Assembly (NCBI GenBank): GCA_964057225.1 | Contig: OZ059894.1 | Location: forward strand, 9,558,131 to 9,622,130 | DNA length: 64,000 nucleotides | Origin: Auanema rhodensis | Lineage: Eukaryota; Nematoda; Chromadorea; Rhabditida; Rhabditidae | Reading direction: 5' to 3' | In this document: in pieces, positions 1-13,300 of the stretch | Layout of the letters: every line of letters starts with the position of its first letter | How positions within the stretch are numbered: position 1 is the stretch's first letter | Position numbers and translations under genes: made by a program | The notes under the pieces: generated by a model | What the model was told of the DNA's origin: nothing | Database searches by the model: none | The model's input: the letters and a program-made list of their open reading frames with translations, nothing else

Positions 1-287
1 GATATACATCGATAACACATAATTAACAGTTTTTAGAAATATATTATTATTGAGAAAGTGAATGTATGTAATGAATAGAAATGGAAATGAACCAGATGTC
101 TGGCTGGCTACGCAGTTCACGCAAATAAAATTTATTTTCTTTCCAGAATATCTTAAAGATACTAAAGATAATCCAGAGTATTAATCAGAATTTTGATTAT
201 ATGAATAAAAAGTTTTTTTTACGACCCGTAAAAATGGAAAATAAGAACAAAAAAAGAATTGAATATACTATATGAAGTGAGATATAT

Positions 288-328
<41 letters not shown>

Positions 329-2028
329 GGCTGATCAAGAATATGCTTAAGCAAACTTAGTGGACAATAAATTTTATGTTTCTGATAGAATAGTGCACGT
401 TATGGACAATTTTTCAAGTTTCTTCACCTAAGACAGATGAAAGTGGCCGCTAAAATTTTGGTGGAAAAGCAACAGAAAATTTAAAAATGATCGTAAAAAT
501 GTTAATTTGCGTTGTTCTTTTAAAGACACAAAAATGCGGTTGCGAGTGTAGTTTTTGACGTAATCAACTAAAAATCATTTTTCGAATTCTGATGGAGTCC
601 TCTGCTAATCATGTTAGAACACCATTTTCGGTATTTCTTTTAATTCAAGTTGAAGTACAAATTGAAAAAAAAGAGATTTTATAGAATTGTGTGAGAAACA
701 TGCGTTACGATTTGAACTGTTTTAAAATAAAATAAGGAAGATGATGATGATAATGAAGACGATGAAATGAAATTCAAAAATTAAAAGAAAGTTGTGTGGT
801 TTAACATGAATCCGTAACACGATTATTTGAAAATAATTTGACGAAATGATCAATCTACATATACAGCTGGCCATACAAATAGAAAATACTGAATCTGAAG
901 CTTGACCGCCGCTTGTTCATCATTTTTGGAGTTTTGTTTGAAATTGAGATCAAACACTTTGATTGGGGTGAGACCTTCATCATCATCAACACCAGCATTC
1001 AATCACTAACATCATCATCATCGTTCATATTGAGAACGATATGACGTTGTCACAGAGACTAGGTGGGCTGTGGAAAGCAAAACACCGAGTATGATTCTTT
1101 GCTTTTTTCATTTTTTTCATAAATTGTCTCAACACTGTTTAACAGCTACATATTTCGCTGAACAACTGAACGTCTTGTGATTGTAAGTGATTTTCTGGTG
1201 AAAATCTTCTGAATAAATTGAATAAAAACCATGGAGAGATGTGATTGAGAGGCTAAATGCTTGAAATGACAAATCGCTTATTTCATTCAGATCATATGCC
1301 GGTCTTCAGTTTATTTGTCCTTTTTTTGCCGTCTTTTTGACCTAGAAGCTAATACTGGTTTCATCAAACACTGGCGCCATGTCTCGTCTGCTCCGGATTG
1401 GAACAATAGGCTTGTAGACAACAAGCGACGTAGATGTAAGGTGATGCCCTTTCACGTCAACGCACTTCATCTGGATCTGATCTCGTCCATCATATTGTCT
1501 ATCCGTTCTGTTCTTTACTTCATCTTTTTAACATCACGTTGCTGGTTTCTCGCGCCTGTTAATCAAATCCAGACCTCCATTTCGCCTTTTCCGATTTATC
1601 GCCCTTTTTCCTTGAGAAATATCTCTATCCCCTTACTCTCTCTAGCTTTCCCCTTCCGTTTTTTCTCTCATTTATCACCGAAGATAGCTTAAATGATTCT
1701 TCTTTTCTACGTTTATTCCAACTGGTGTGCATCCAGAGAGTCTCTATCTACTTGTTTCAAGGAATAGAGGCAAGTGGAAGTGTCCCTGCTGGACCGAAAT
1801 CCAAACTTTCTTCTAATGGGTCATTAAACCATTTGGCGCCGATAAGCCATCACATATAAAAACTTGTGGAGATCCGATGTCTCAACTATTTAGATCTGTG
1901 AAATGCCCTCAGGTTGTTGTGCCCATCTGAGTACCGTATCCATCGCTTAATTTCAACGTTTTCTTATGCTTTTAAATTATATATTTGTTATTTGAACTGC
2001 TAGTTATCTAAATATTTTGATTTTAGCA
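1..2028. other. Intergenic region upstream of the collagen gene
   Basis: No convincing gene is seen. There is a GA dinucleotide tract at about 291-326. An open frame at 1315-1692 has no recognisable motif and a phenylalanine/serine-rich low-complexity composition, so it is not called. The last 30 bases contain a pyrimidine-rich tract ending TTTTAG directly before the collagen ATG, which could be a trans-splice acceptor. Confidence 0.5.
291..326. repeat. (GA)n microsatellite
   Basis: Uninterrupted GA dinucleotide run of about 36 bases. Confidence 0.95.
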
Positions 2029-3207
2029 ATGGGCCTCCTAAGCTTAACCTCCGCAACTGTTGCATTGTCAGGTACTACCCTTCTCATCTCATTATTAGGT
2101 GTAGCTTATCTTCATGGCGAAGTTACTAATATGTGGAATGAGCTTGATAATGACATCAACATGTTCAAGGTACTGTATTCCATTATTTGTTTCTTAATTT
2201 TGTATTATGATACAGAGTATCACCGACGATTCATGGAACGGTATGATCTCTCTTGGAGCTGGAAGTCCCAGCACCAGAAGTCGTCGTCAATATGGTGGAT
2301 ACGGTGCTACCGGATCTCAGCCACCACTTGACGAGAGTACGCTATTATGACTTCTTCTTTACATATTCTTGTTTTTAACTTATATTGAATTCAAAATGCT
2401 TTATTCTTCCGTTTCTAGATTCTGCGGAGGAAGGAGGTGTCAGCGTTGCAAACCCCAATTTTCCAAACTTCATTAATCCAACTGACAAACAGACAGACCT
2501 CTGCCAATGTAATGCAGAGAATAAATGTCCTGCTGGTCCTGCTGGACCAGAAGGTGAACAAGGCCCAGACGGAGAAGATGGTATCCCAGGAGTTGATGGA
2601 TACGATGGTGGTGATGCCACTGACTCTCCCAGTTTCAGTGATGCTCTTGGTTGTTTCACATGTCCATCAGGTTTGAAATATTTGAAAAAATACAAATTCA
2701 TGTTTGATGATCAGGACCCCAAGGCAGACAAGGAGATATGGGACCTTCTGGTATGCGTGGAATGCGCGGAGCTCGTGGACAATCTGGGCGTCCCGGACGT
2801 GATGGAAATCCAGGAATGCCAGGAGATATTGGACCACCAGGAGTTCCAGGAGCTGATGGAAATCCAGGAATTATCGGAGAGCGTGGAGATGACGCAGAAC
2901 AACTTGTACCAAGAACAGTATGATCAAATAGATTGATGAGCATTTTTAATTATTCTATATTCAGGGACTTCGCGGACCACGTGGACCAGAAGGACCACCA
3001 GGAGTTGCTGGAAACCACGGCAGAGACGCTCGCACCGGCCTTCGTGGACCACCAGGTATGGAAGGAATCACCGGCTATCAAGGAGCTGCCGGAGCTGATG
3101 GTGGTGAAGGTCCAGAAGGAGCTCCCGGAAAGCCAGGACAAGACGCGGAATACTGTAAATGTCCAGAACGCGAAGGTGGTCCAACTTTCAAGAAATTCTC
3201 GAATTAA
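2029..3207 (+). CDS. Cuticle collagen, SQT-1/ROL-6 type
   Basis: This is a secreted structural collagen of the nematode cuticle. Five exons (2029-2169, 2216-2336, 2419-2670, 2715-2917, 2965-3207) give 960 coding bases, 319 residues. An N-terminal hydrophobic segment (about residues 5-28) is followed by the conserved N-domain and a subtilisin-type cleavage site RSRRQY. Then come the cysteine cluster CQCNAENKC, an interrupted Gly-X-Y block, the motif GCFTCPSG, two longer Gly-X-Y blocks and the C-terminal motif DAEYCKCPE. The order and spacing of these cysteine motifs match the SQT-1/ROL-6 group. The start follows a TTTTAG acceptor directly, which suits spliced-leader trans-splicing; a further upstream exon is not excluded. 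It converges with the GTP cyclohydrolase gene, 355 bases downstream. Family assignment is firm; exact orthology is inference. Confidence 0.93.
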
Positions 3208-3562
3208 TAAGACAAATGTAAATTATATTCATAATTTATTTCCCAAATACAATAATTATTTTATTTTTACCTTAATTTTGGTAATTCGTTTTCTTAAAAA
3301 AAAGAAAAATGACATATAGAAGATGGAGAGATGATGGAAAGTTTGAAATTTCAAATTTCCAATAAACATTCACAGAATGTTAAAGTTTTAAATCAAAAAA
3401 CACAGACCATAAATGACTAAAAAAGATTAATTTCTTCTAATTTTAACTAAAAATTGTTTTAAAAAAATAATTTTAACTAATTTTAACTAAAAATACATTG
3501 GGAGATATATAAATAGAGAATTAAGCAGATTTTATGCGAAAAAAGGATGTTTCAAGTTGTAT
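3208..3562. other. Convergent 3' intergenic spacer
   Basis: AT-rich spacer between the collagen and GTP cyclohydrolase 3' ends. It holds direct repeats of the word ATTTTAACTAA at about 3438-3490. No gene is seen. Confidence 0.5.
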
Positions 3563-4746
3563 TTACTTCTTGTTTATCAGATTCAGGAATTCTTCTCGTG
3601 TTTTTGGATCGTCTCTGAAAGATAAGTTAATCAATTTTACGTACAGATCATAGTTACTGTGAGAAATTAGAAACATATAAACTAAAGAATTACCGGAAAA
3701 CTCCAAGCATACATGATGTGGTAGTTGTAGCATTGATCTTCTGAACTCCGCGCATTACCATACACATATGACTGAAATTATTTATTTATTTGTTTTTTAA
3801 AATTAATTATCATTCTCATAATTTAAATTTAAATTATTATTTCCCTGTTTTTCGTGATTTTCAAAATTTTTAATTGATTTACCTGGCTTCTATGACGACA
3901 GCAACACCGGTAGGTTGAACTGCTTGTACCATGGCAGTTGCAACTTGCTTTGTTAAACGTTCTTGAACTAAATTAATAATGTTAACAACATTTTTTCAAA
4001 AGAAAGGGAGAGAGATAGAGAGAGGGAGATAGAGAGAGAGGGAGAGTTGTAAATAGTTTGAGAGAGAAACAAACCTTGTAATCTTCTGCTGAACATTTCA
4101 ACAATTCTTGCTAATTTACTAAGTCCCAATACTTTTTTGTTTGGAATATATCCGATGTGAACCTGAAATTTATAATTTTTTAGTTTTTGAAGTAAGATTA
4201 GTGGCATTTACCTTTCCCAAAAATGGAACCAAATGATGTTCACATAAAGAAAACATTTCTATATCTCTTACAATTACCATTTCATCATGATCTTCATCAA
4301 ATACAGCTTCATTAATTATTTCTTCAAAGACATAAGATTTGATTTTTAAAAATTAAAAAATGATATTTACCATCTAATTGTTGTTCATATCCTTTTGTGA
4401 AAGCTAACATAGCTTTAGCAGCTCTTTCTGGAGTTTTAAGTAAGCCTTGACGGTTAACATCTTCGCCCAAATGGCTAATTATTGAGGAATAAGCCTGAAA
4501 ATAAAGTTTTAACGATTAGATATGCAACTTAAAGTTGAACCTGAGCCATGTTATTCAAATTGCTATCCTTATGAGACAAATCGCTCATCATCTTGTCAAC
4601 CTGAAATATTTTGAATAATAATCCAGATGACGTAGATTGTATTGAAGGAGTTGAAAAGGTTGAAAGAAAAGTTTATTTACCTCCTTAACTTCATCGTTTT
4701 GAAGACTTTGGCTGTTATCAGATTGAAATCCACTTTCAGCTTCCAT
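3563..4746 (-). CDS. cat-4: GTP cyclohydrolase I (cat-4-like)
   Basis: The enzyme converts GTP to dihydroneopterin triphosphate, the first step of tetrahydrobiopterin synthesis. That cofactor serves the aromatic amino acid hydroxylases behind dopamine and serotonin and, in nematodes, cuticle integrity. Eight exons (4746-4681, 4600-4541, 4494-4371, 4321-4212, 4162-4075, 3967-3883, 3771-3694, 3614-3563) total 663 bases, 220 residues, a normal length for the animal enzyme. Visible family motifs are [15 protein letters not shown], the zinc-binding [53 protein letters not shown] and [11 protein letters not shown], which carries the second zinc cysteine, ending with [13 protein letters not shown]. 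All catalytic and zinc residues expected from the family are present. The variable N-terminal 40 residues show no domain. Symbol by homology to C. elegans cat-4. Confidence 0.96.
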
Positions 4747-7152
4747 TCCTTTTATGCTTTGTTGTATATCTCAAAAAGTTGAAATAGTTAACTAAGATCT
4801 TAACGGCGAGAGAAATAGTGGAAGAGAAATGATGAATGGTTTGCGATAACAGGTGAAACTGAATAGAAGAGTAATGAAAGAAAAAGTGGAAAAAACATAG
4901 TTGGAAACGATTTGTTCTTCAAGATAAAATGTGTTTTCAGTGCCTCTTCTCATGAAAAAGAAAAAAGAATGGAACAGACTAATCGGAAATTATGCCGGAA
5001 GCTATTGTCATCATAAATCTTTGAGACATGTACAATTATGTTTGAAAAAAGAAAAGAACAACGAACATCTCAGAAATATCTTATTTTGGTAACGAAAAAC
5101 GATTGAAAAAACTTGTATTAGTAGATAGTCAACATTAGGCTTCTAGAGCATAGCCATTGGTCTATGGAAATGCTGAAATGAAGGCAGAGGGGGGAGGCGC
5201 AACCATGTTCAGTGAAATGAGTAAGTAAGCACGTAGCCTGATTGATATGACATTACATCATAATCATACAAATTGACCTATTAGCTAACATATAAGGTCA
5301 AACAAAACTCTTTTTTCTTATCTGTGTCTGGGGGAATAATCAAGTGGAATTGTAAAAAGAGTAGCAAAGAATCAGTGCGATCAGCTCTTGTTGTCATCAG
5401 TTTGACGCATGAGTTCATACATCAATAAGCTCAACTAGTAGACGATTACGAGCAGCCAGAAAGTGATATAGATGCTGTATGATGATTAAGGTAAATGCTA
5501 AAAGCATATCATACGAGAAGAATGATCTGAGAAAGAGTGATGAAGACAAGACCAAAAACTGTCGCTTTGCGACAGCTGGCAATTGATTACAAAAAGAAAG
5601 ATCAAAGACGGTATGGTTTCTCAGGACAGATTTTTTACGTAGATAAAACATCGGTTTCCTGTTGATATAATCACTAAATTTTTGAACAAAATTTCTTTTT
5701 TTTTTCTTTGAAGAAGAAGAAGAAAATTTACAATTTTAGTTAATGAATTATGAGAAAAATGATATATTATTGAAAGCTAAACGATCTATGAAATACAAAA
5801 AAAAACCAAAAAATTAGCAGAAATATGGAGCAGAATGTGAAGGATTATCATGATTATTTAGAAATATTTTTATAAATATATATATGATATATAGTTAATA
5901 TATATCGTTAAAACTATATAGTTCTATGTAATTTTACCAAATGAATGATGTCAGATGATGTTTCACGTGGAAATACGTGTAAATTGCATTTTAACGATCA
6001 CAGACGCATGAAATGGGTTGTATTCAGTTAATGCATATGTAGTTGTTTGAAATTAATAGCTGAAATTCCAGAAAAGAAATGAAGAAGAGGAGAATCTAAG
6101 GTTAAGTTGAAACTAGATAGTATCTGATAAAAAAAAACCCCATATATAGTCAGAATCTTATCAGTATTTTATAAATTTTTTCGTATAATATTGTGTTATT
6201 AGAGCTAAAACTATAATTTAGTTGAGAGCATTGTGTGTTAGACATTAATTATTTTGATTCTTTTTTTTTGCTCCAAAACTATAATACAGTTTTATCAGTA
6301 TTTTTATAAAATAAATATGAATTGTTTCCAAATAATACAAGATTTTCAAGAAAAGAAATTACATTTTAAATTAAAAAAAAAAGAAAAAAACTAATCAACC
6401 GGTTCATGATCGTAATCAATAGAAAGAAAAACGAAATATAATGATGCAGATGTATGAAGATGTCATTGAAATCATTTTCGATTGTAGTCATATGTAGCTA
6501 GATGGTACAAAGAAAATTCAATTTAAACCAATTAAAACTTACTACAACCTTCGGATGTAAATTGAAGTTTAAACACAAAAAAAAAATAAAATAAAGGATA
6601 TCTAATGGGAAAAAAAGTTTTTTTTTGCTGTTTTCGCGTGATAGCAATTAAGTGGAAAATAACTATATTGACCTAGATATTAATGTATATGATTGTTAAA
6701 GATTTTCAAGATGTAGATGTGAATTTCAGAAGTTTGGAAAAGCTTTGATGGATTGGAGGAAGAATAAAGAATTTTAGATAAATTCTGGTTGAATAGTTGG
6801 TTCTGTTGGTTCATCATTTAAAGTTTTTAAGCGTTTAGACTATTCAGTTGCAGCACATTTGTCTGAGATGAAACAAGTTTCATGATAGAAATTGTAATTG
6901 TGAAACATCAAAGACATGTGGGCTGTTTGAATTTTTAGATTTTTCCGCTTAGGGAACAAGTTTGGGTGACGAACTTTAACATGTGTAGCTGTTCAAGATG
7001 ATGTTGATAAAAAGGTTAAACTGACTAATGAAATATAATGGTAATGTATGTAAAACATGATCAAAAACTAGAAATCATCCGATATAATAAGCATCATGAG
7101 ATCATTTAACAACTTTACTACCTGATCACACTTTTCCATTCCGAAAGTATTG

Positions 7153-7153
<1 letters not shown>

Positions 7154-7219
<66 letters not shown>
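7154..7219. repeat. (CT)n/(CTAT)n microsatellite
   Basis: About 50 bases of CT dinucleotide running into four CTAT tetranucleotides. Confidence 0.95.
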
Positions 7220-8071
7220 GCATACTAAAGAACTACTCTTTCTACTCGTTTTCTTTAAGAAGCATGTATTGAAATGTAGACAATTGAGGAGAATGCTCAT
7301 TAAGAAATAGATACAGGAAAAGCAATACGCCGAGTTCCGGCCGTTTAAGGTGCCGGTTTCCATAAATCCGAAGCAAATACCGGATATGACGATACAGAAA
7401 ACGGAGGCGGTGGACAAAAAGATCTCATGAATAAGTTATTTCATTCAAATTCTAAAAAGAATATAATTCAAAAATGAAATAAGAAGATAGGTGAAGGTGT
7501 AGCGGGATTAATCTCAGTAACAAGCATAGGTTTCACATTACTTTGGAATTTTTAATGAAAATGAAAGAAAAATGAATAAAAGAATTATGTTGTTAGCATA
7601 GACTATCATAAGAATATGCTGTAATAACAATGTTATCTCAGGGAAAATAACTTTCGTAAGGTTGGTAACCATGTTTAGAACGGATAAATCAAAATTTGTA
7701 GATCTTGAACACGGTTTTGCACGAAAATACTTTAGTAGGTTCGTGTTTTTGTGTGAAGATGATCCAGAATTCGTAGTAAAAGTGATTTAGTTCAAGAAAA
7801 GTAAGTGGGCTAGAAAGGAAATATGATAGAGAATTGAAATCAAATGAGGAAAACCAAAAAAATTAAAAAAAAAAACTTTATAAAAGAGGTAAGGGAGTTG
7901 GTCAAGGGTTGTGCCACCTAGTGGACAATCTAACAAATCGACTGGACAAACGACATGAGTAAGCGAAAGTTCAGACATACTCTTGCACTAGTACATGTTG
8001 ATGTTAACCATCTGAATTGAAAAAAAACGTTTTGAAGGGAACAGAAGGCAAAAAAAAGGAAAAACGTTCGA

Positions 8072-8091
8072 TATGCCCATATGTGGGCATA
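8072..8091. repeat. Perfect 8 bp inverted repeat with 4-base centre
   Basis: Arms TATGCCCA (8072-8079) and TGGGCATA (8084-8091) flank the centre TATG. It could be a dyad protein-binding site; the loop is too small for a microRNA precursor. Confidence 0.6.
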
Positions 8092-8500
8092 GCACTACCT
8101 AGAACGTGTTTCAACCTGAAGATACATCATCATTGCGTTGGTGATCGTCTATAGATGTATATCGCACATTTCAATACCCAACTTTGCACCTATTCTTATC
8201 TCATATTCTCTCTCTCTCATTCTTTCTCTCTCTCTCACTCTCTCCCTCTTTCTTTTTCATTCTCTTTCTCTTCTATATTTCTTGAAATCTTTTTATAGTT
8301 TTTATGTATAAAGAATCGTTATTTTTCATAATAATACATTTGTTTTGCTATTAATTGCAACAAAAAAAAGAAGAAAAAATCAACTTTGTTCAGCAAGAAT
8401 TTCGATGAAATCTCACCATTTACATACATTCATCGCTCATCGCTTTGAGGGAAAAGACAAAAAAAACATTTGAAACGCAGATTGCCTATACGACAAGAGC

Positions 8501-8695
8501 ATGAACAGTTTCACAGATGAACCGTTGTGGTGTTTAGATGAAACTGTTTGTGATGAAAACTCATGGGTTGAAAACATGGATACATGTAGCAAAGAACAAA
8601 ACAATGAAACTCGTGAACATTCGCCAATTTCAATCTCAGAGCATGACTATGCTGTCCGGAAGAAACAGGAGTTTGTTTTTGGAGAATGCGGAACC
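8501..8695 (+). CDS. Candidate 5' exon or small orphan ORF
   Basis: An ATG-initiated frame stays open for 135 codons (to 8908). At codon 65 it meets a good splice donor (ACC|GTAAGA at 8695/8696) in phase 0, the same phase as the acceptor directly before the ATG at 10349. It could therefore be an alternative first coding exon of the Cys-rich gene at 10349-14617, with a 1.65 kb intron. Alternatively the full 135-codon frame is a small gene or chance. The peptide is acidic, rich in Asn/Glu/Ser, with four cysteines before the donor and no recognised domain. No independent support is visible. Confidence 0.3.
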
Positions 8696-8908
8696 GTAAG
8701 ATTATCAAACAACATCAGAAAGATTGCTTTGAAAATGTGTTTTACCTCGAGAAAACAGGAAAAATTGTCTACAATGAATGAAACAAAATGTCTACACATA
8801 TTAAGCAAACTGCTTCAAAATGGACAGTCTGAATATTCAGATTCGAAAAGCAATAGCATTCTGGAGACAGCACCCACGCAAGCGCAGACACACACACAGA
8901 CATATTGA

Positions 8909-10348
8909 CTATTGGCTGTCGACGATACGAACTACGTGTCATCGATACAAGATCGTTCGTTGTCTTCGTCAAACTACCCAACCCTATTGCAAATCATGCA
9001 GCCAATCAGCTAACCAAGAAACAACTCAGCAACAGAAATCTGTCGTTTTATCCGTTTGGACGATTGTATGTGTGTAGATGAAACCTAGATATAAGTTAAA
9101 TCTACATAGAAATTGATAGAACATTCTTAAAATATTCGAAAAAACACAAAACAACTAAAACAGAGGCGGAGAAGAAGAGGAAACACAGAATGATGTATAA
9201 GCTGTATGCTGCTACTGTTTTCATGCTTTATATATCCATTAGTGACGTCCTTCTTCTAATCGTTTGAAGCCATCGGAGTAACTACAGGCAGCATTGCATA
9301 CGGCGTTCATGCCCCAGCCATTCAAGTAGCTTTTGCCTGAAGTTGGAGAGGAGATAGACTGGATTGAAAATGACGAGCTGATGCAAATCTCGAACACATC
9401 ATCGTTGTACTGGTTTTATGGCGATAAATCTTAAATATCAGAAGCATTCCATCTTTGGCAATTGTACTTTTAAGAATTCTTTAGATTAAGAGCGAAGTAG
9501 CAAAACATTTTGGCGTAGTCGAACTGCATGACATGGCCAAATGCCTACGTTTCGGAATCGCTAAACGCATTTCTTCATCTAACTATCTGTGTTCATATCT
9601 ATGCGGTTAGTCATTAAATAGCTTCGGATGTTGCGATAATTAATGCCACACCTGAAAGTTGCGAATATGCTCAAGCTACGAGTGCACTGCAAAGAGGACA
9701 ATGATCCTGTTGTGGCAATTTATCATTGAATCTATTAATCAGCTTTGTCCAATGGCATAGATATGAGACAGCTCTATCAGAACTCGTCAAGATGTGGAAT
9801 CTTAACAACAGGCACAGATAATCGAGCAAACTAAGTGGCCAAATCAAAGAGAAACAGATGAGGATACTGAAGTTAGCTTGAACTGATAGAGAGACGAAGA
9901 AGAAAAGCATGTGTTGTGTGTTCTGCTGTCATTTCATTTTGCTTCGCCTTCTTTTAATTTATCCCTTTCTTCTATTCGCTATCCATCTATTCAAGCAGGC
10001 TCTAACTCTAGCTTATACAGGGGTTCTCTCTATCTCTCTTTCTCTCGTCCCCTCTCTCTCAGTCACTGGATGCTCTCAATCCCTTCTATTCATCTTATCA
10101 CTCTCTTAGACATCTACCTCTGTCAATTCTTTCAATCACTTGCTAACATCATAGAGAGTCCGTCAGTAGTGATCGTATCGTCTCCTGCAATTCTACTTTT
10201 CATGATTTTTTAGACAAACCTGTTAGTTTTTTTTCGTAATTTTGATAATTGACAATAAACTGCCCAACTTCTATAATTTCTTCTGCTCTTTTAATTATTT
10301 TAACAATCATTTTTCCGATAAAAACCATAGATCAAAGCAATCTTACAG
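8909..10348. other. Mostly non-coding stretch upstream of the Cys-rich gene
   Basis: Apart from the orphan minus-strand exon at 9239-9336, nothing is recognised. A hydrophobic minus-strand frame at 9671-9910 begins with a signal-peptide-like segment but has no motif. CT-rich sequence lies at about 10025-10065. Confidence 0.4.
9239..9336 (-). CDS. Orphan C-terminal exon of an unidentified Cys-containing peptide gene
   Basis: On the minus strand a strong acceptor (CCAACTTCAG) is followed by 98 bases that stay open to a TAA, in a segment clearly richer in G+C than its surroundings. Read in phase 1, the end of the product contains GWGMNAVCNAAC, then SYSDGFKRL and a charged tail EEGRH. Two cysteines three residues apart and a Lys-Arg pair give it the look of a small secreted or neuropeptide-like C-terminus. 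I could not find a convincing upstream exon in the next kilobase, and I do not recognise the family. It could be the last exon of a gene with a distant 5' part, or a remnant. Confidence 0.4.
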
Positions 10349-13300
10349 ATGGCATCTTTTATTAAAAAACTGGTAGACGTTCGAAATCGTTCAAAATCTC
10401 CAGTTAAGCAGGTAATTACAAGATTTTTACTACTTTTCATCTCATTATCTATCTCATTTCTTAGCGGCAACGTCCATTACCTCCACCATCTCTACATTAT
10501 CCTCATCATCCACATTCTCCAACCTATGTTCATAATGGTTATGCTGGTTGCGAACAAGCTTCATTCATCTATGGATCTCTACCTCGTCCAGGATTATCCC
10601 ATCAATATTCAAGAGATTTCGTACGTTTTATCATAATACATCTTCTTCTTTATCAAATGACTGTTTGTTTTAGTCACCTTATGCTCCTTCAGCAAGTTTG
10701 TTACCGTTGCCACCTTCTCCGTTTATGACACCCACACCTGTTGTTCGTAATAGCTCCAGATTAAGTGCTCCACATAGTAATCAAAGTAATGTAAGTGGAT
10801 ATGACTTTCATCTTGTTTTCTAGAAAAAAAAACATCAAATATCATGGTTTTTCTTTGATATTTCTCAAAAACATAATAAAAATCTCATTAAATCATGATA
10901 TCTTCATACGAATTTATATCGAAATAATTCAGTTTTTAAGAGATTTTAAGCACGAAAATATAAAAAAAATCCATCACTTATCAACTGTTTATTACAACTC
11001 CATTCTGGAAAACTAAGAGTTTTTCAAATTATTGTCGTAAACGTTGTCACTAAAATACACTGAACTGAAGAAAAAACAGTGCATTGGTGACTGGAGATGG
11101 CTCTCCAAGAGCTTCACAATTGCTCATTTGTTGTGCCATCATCTCTCCCTTTTCTCTCTTTCGTCCGTTTCGAACAATATTTTCGAACTTTCACACATAT
11201 TTTCTTCTTACCTATTTATAATTTTTGTCATTTCTCATTATTTCTTTTAACATTTTGAAACTTATTTTTAAGTTATTATTATATTTATTGATTAATTAAT
11301 TTCATTTTTATTTGTTTTTTTTTTTCTCAAAAAAAAGTCAGTGAGAGTCAGAATGGATTCGGGAACACTCTGACAGAGAGGAAAAAAAAAGAATTGAAAT
11401 TCAACGAATCTATTTAAGATGCATGAATGACAAGTATTATGATCAACTAAGCTCATCCATGACATTCTTTAATGACTTTTTTAGCTTAAAAGACAGTAAA
11501 AAATCTTTTTTTGTTGTTGTTGTTGTTCTTTCTTATGATTTTTAATTCAAAAATGCCATGTTTTGCTTGCAGGAATCCGTCGGCATTCACTCGTGGAACA
11601 CAGAGAAATCTGATACACTCATAGACAAATTGCCGAAACCGAGAAGATTGGAAGATAATAGTTCATTTTATTTGAACAAGGTACACAAATGTTCTCAAGC
11701 TCAATAGTTTTTTTAAAATTTAATATTACAACATCAAAGACGAAACATGATAAAAGTACTTTAAGAAAGAAATATTTATTTTATATTTGAAATAAAAAAA
11801 AATAAAAATTGATTGATTTCCTTTAAAGGATCTAGGCTCGCAGATGATTGAACCAGCGTTATTCGATCAAAATGATACTTTTGGTAGAACACGATCGTAT
11901 TCACCGCGTAAAGAACGACGACATCATGAAGAGAAGTCAGCAAGGTAATTCTCAGTTCTCATATGAAGATAGCACACGAAGCTATTTGCATATCATTGCT
12001 TTATCGTAAATATGTTTCAAATTCTTTAATTTTTTTGGTTTTCAATAATGAAAATGATGATTATTACTACGAATGATTCGAGCATTTGTTGTGAGGTTTT
12101 GTGTAAAATATGATGAAAAGCTGTCAAACAGCATGTTGGTCTGATAGCTTTTGCGGTAAGAATTTTATTTTTCGAACTTTTCTTCTGAAGATGTTGACGA
12201 AAAAAAAACAAAATGATTTTTTGTTATTTATCAAGATTTGTGTGATGAGAGATAACATTAGCTTATCGTGTCTTTCAACCATCCCATGTTATCCGAGTTA
12301 GATGAGGGCACGTGAAAGTCCACGTGAATCATTTTTTATTTATTTTAACAGCAAATTTGATGTAAAGCGGTTGTATTCAAACACATTTTAGTAAAATATA
12401 TCATTTTCTTATAATATTTTATATATTTTTCAGATCAAAATCTCCTCATAAAAAGAAAACTGTCAGTAATACATTAGATTATTTAAATAGCCAATGTCAT
12501 TTGGAAGGATGTTCTGTAGGAATTGTTGTTAACGTTAGTCAAATTTTTTTCTGTTTGAAAATATCAGTTCAACTTCATGTTTTATGGTTTTAACGTCTTG
12601 ATTTATTTCTTGTTTTCCAATCTTTTCAATCTATCATTATCAGTTTTGTTGGGAAATGCTTAAAGTTTTCGGAGATTTATAGCATCTTTCATTTATGCCA
12701 TTGTTAACAGGTGTCTCTCTCTCTCTATCCCTCCCTCTTTATCTTATCTATAGAAAGGCTGACTATCTCAAGAATGACCAGAATGAATTTATTATATAAA
12801 TTTACAAAAGAAAAGATGGAAAATGAGAAATATTTCGTGTTCCGGAACTAAAATTTAAAAATTTAATCCGTTCTTTCTATGAAAGATATTACAGACTACG
12901 CGTTTTTTAATTTGTCGTCATCAACTGTGTCATTCATCTGAATATTTTAAGAATTTAGTTAATACAACACCTAGAAATGAAGATATTTATGTGAGAATTT
13001 ATAATTATATTATCTATAATTAAAGAAAATTATCATTTAATTTCAAAATGTTCCAGATAGCTGTTTCGGGTCTAAGTAATCCATCACCAACTACACAATT
13101 CCGCTGGTTCGTTGAAAGCTGTATCCCTTGTCCAGCTTTAAAAGATGTAGAAGGTATGATTTTATATTTTGTTTCGCAATAATTATTTTATATTGTATAT
13201 TTAATCTAATCTTTATCATTCAGATGATACGTTAGAAACTTGTATGCGATTGAGTAGACGTTTTGAAGCTGGAGGCTTAGAAGTCCGATGTGCAAAGTAT

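Larger units (their letters stand above)
4747..8500. other. Gene-poor intergenic region
   Basis: I see no recognisable gene on either strand. The region is AT-rich, with poly-A/T runs, a CT/CTAT microsatellite (about 7154-7219), a perfect inverted repeat (8072-8091) and a CT-rich tract (about 8205-8270). Short open frames at 5415-5651, 7211-7417 and 7787-7978 on the minus strand lack motifs and look like chance. Confidence 0.5.

Noticed and set aside
1315-1692. 125-codon open frame
   Set aside because: Phe/Ser-rich low-complexity composition from a pyrimidine-rich stretch, with no motif and no splice context.
2375-2943. Minus-strand Gly/Pro-rich frames opposite the collagen gene
   Set aside because: Antisense shadows of the Gly-X-Y coding exons.
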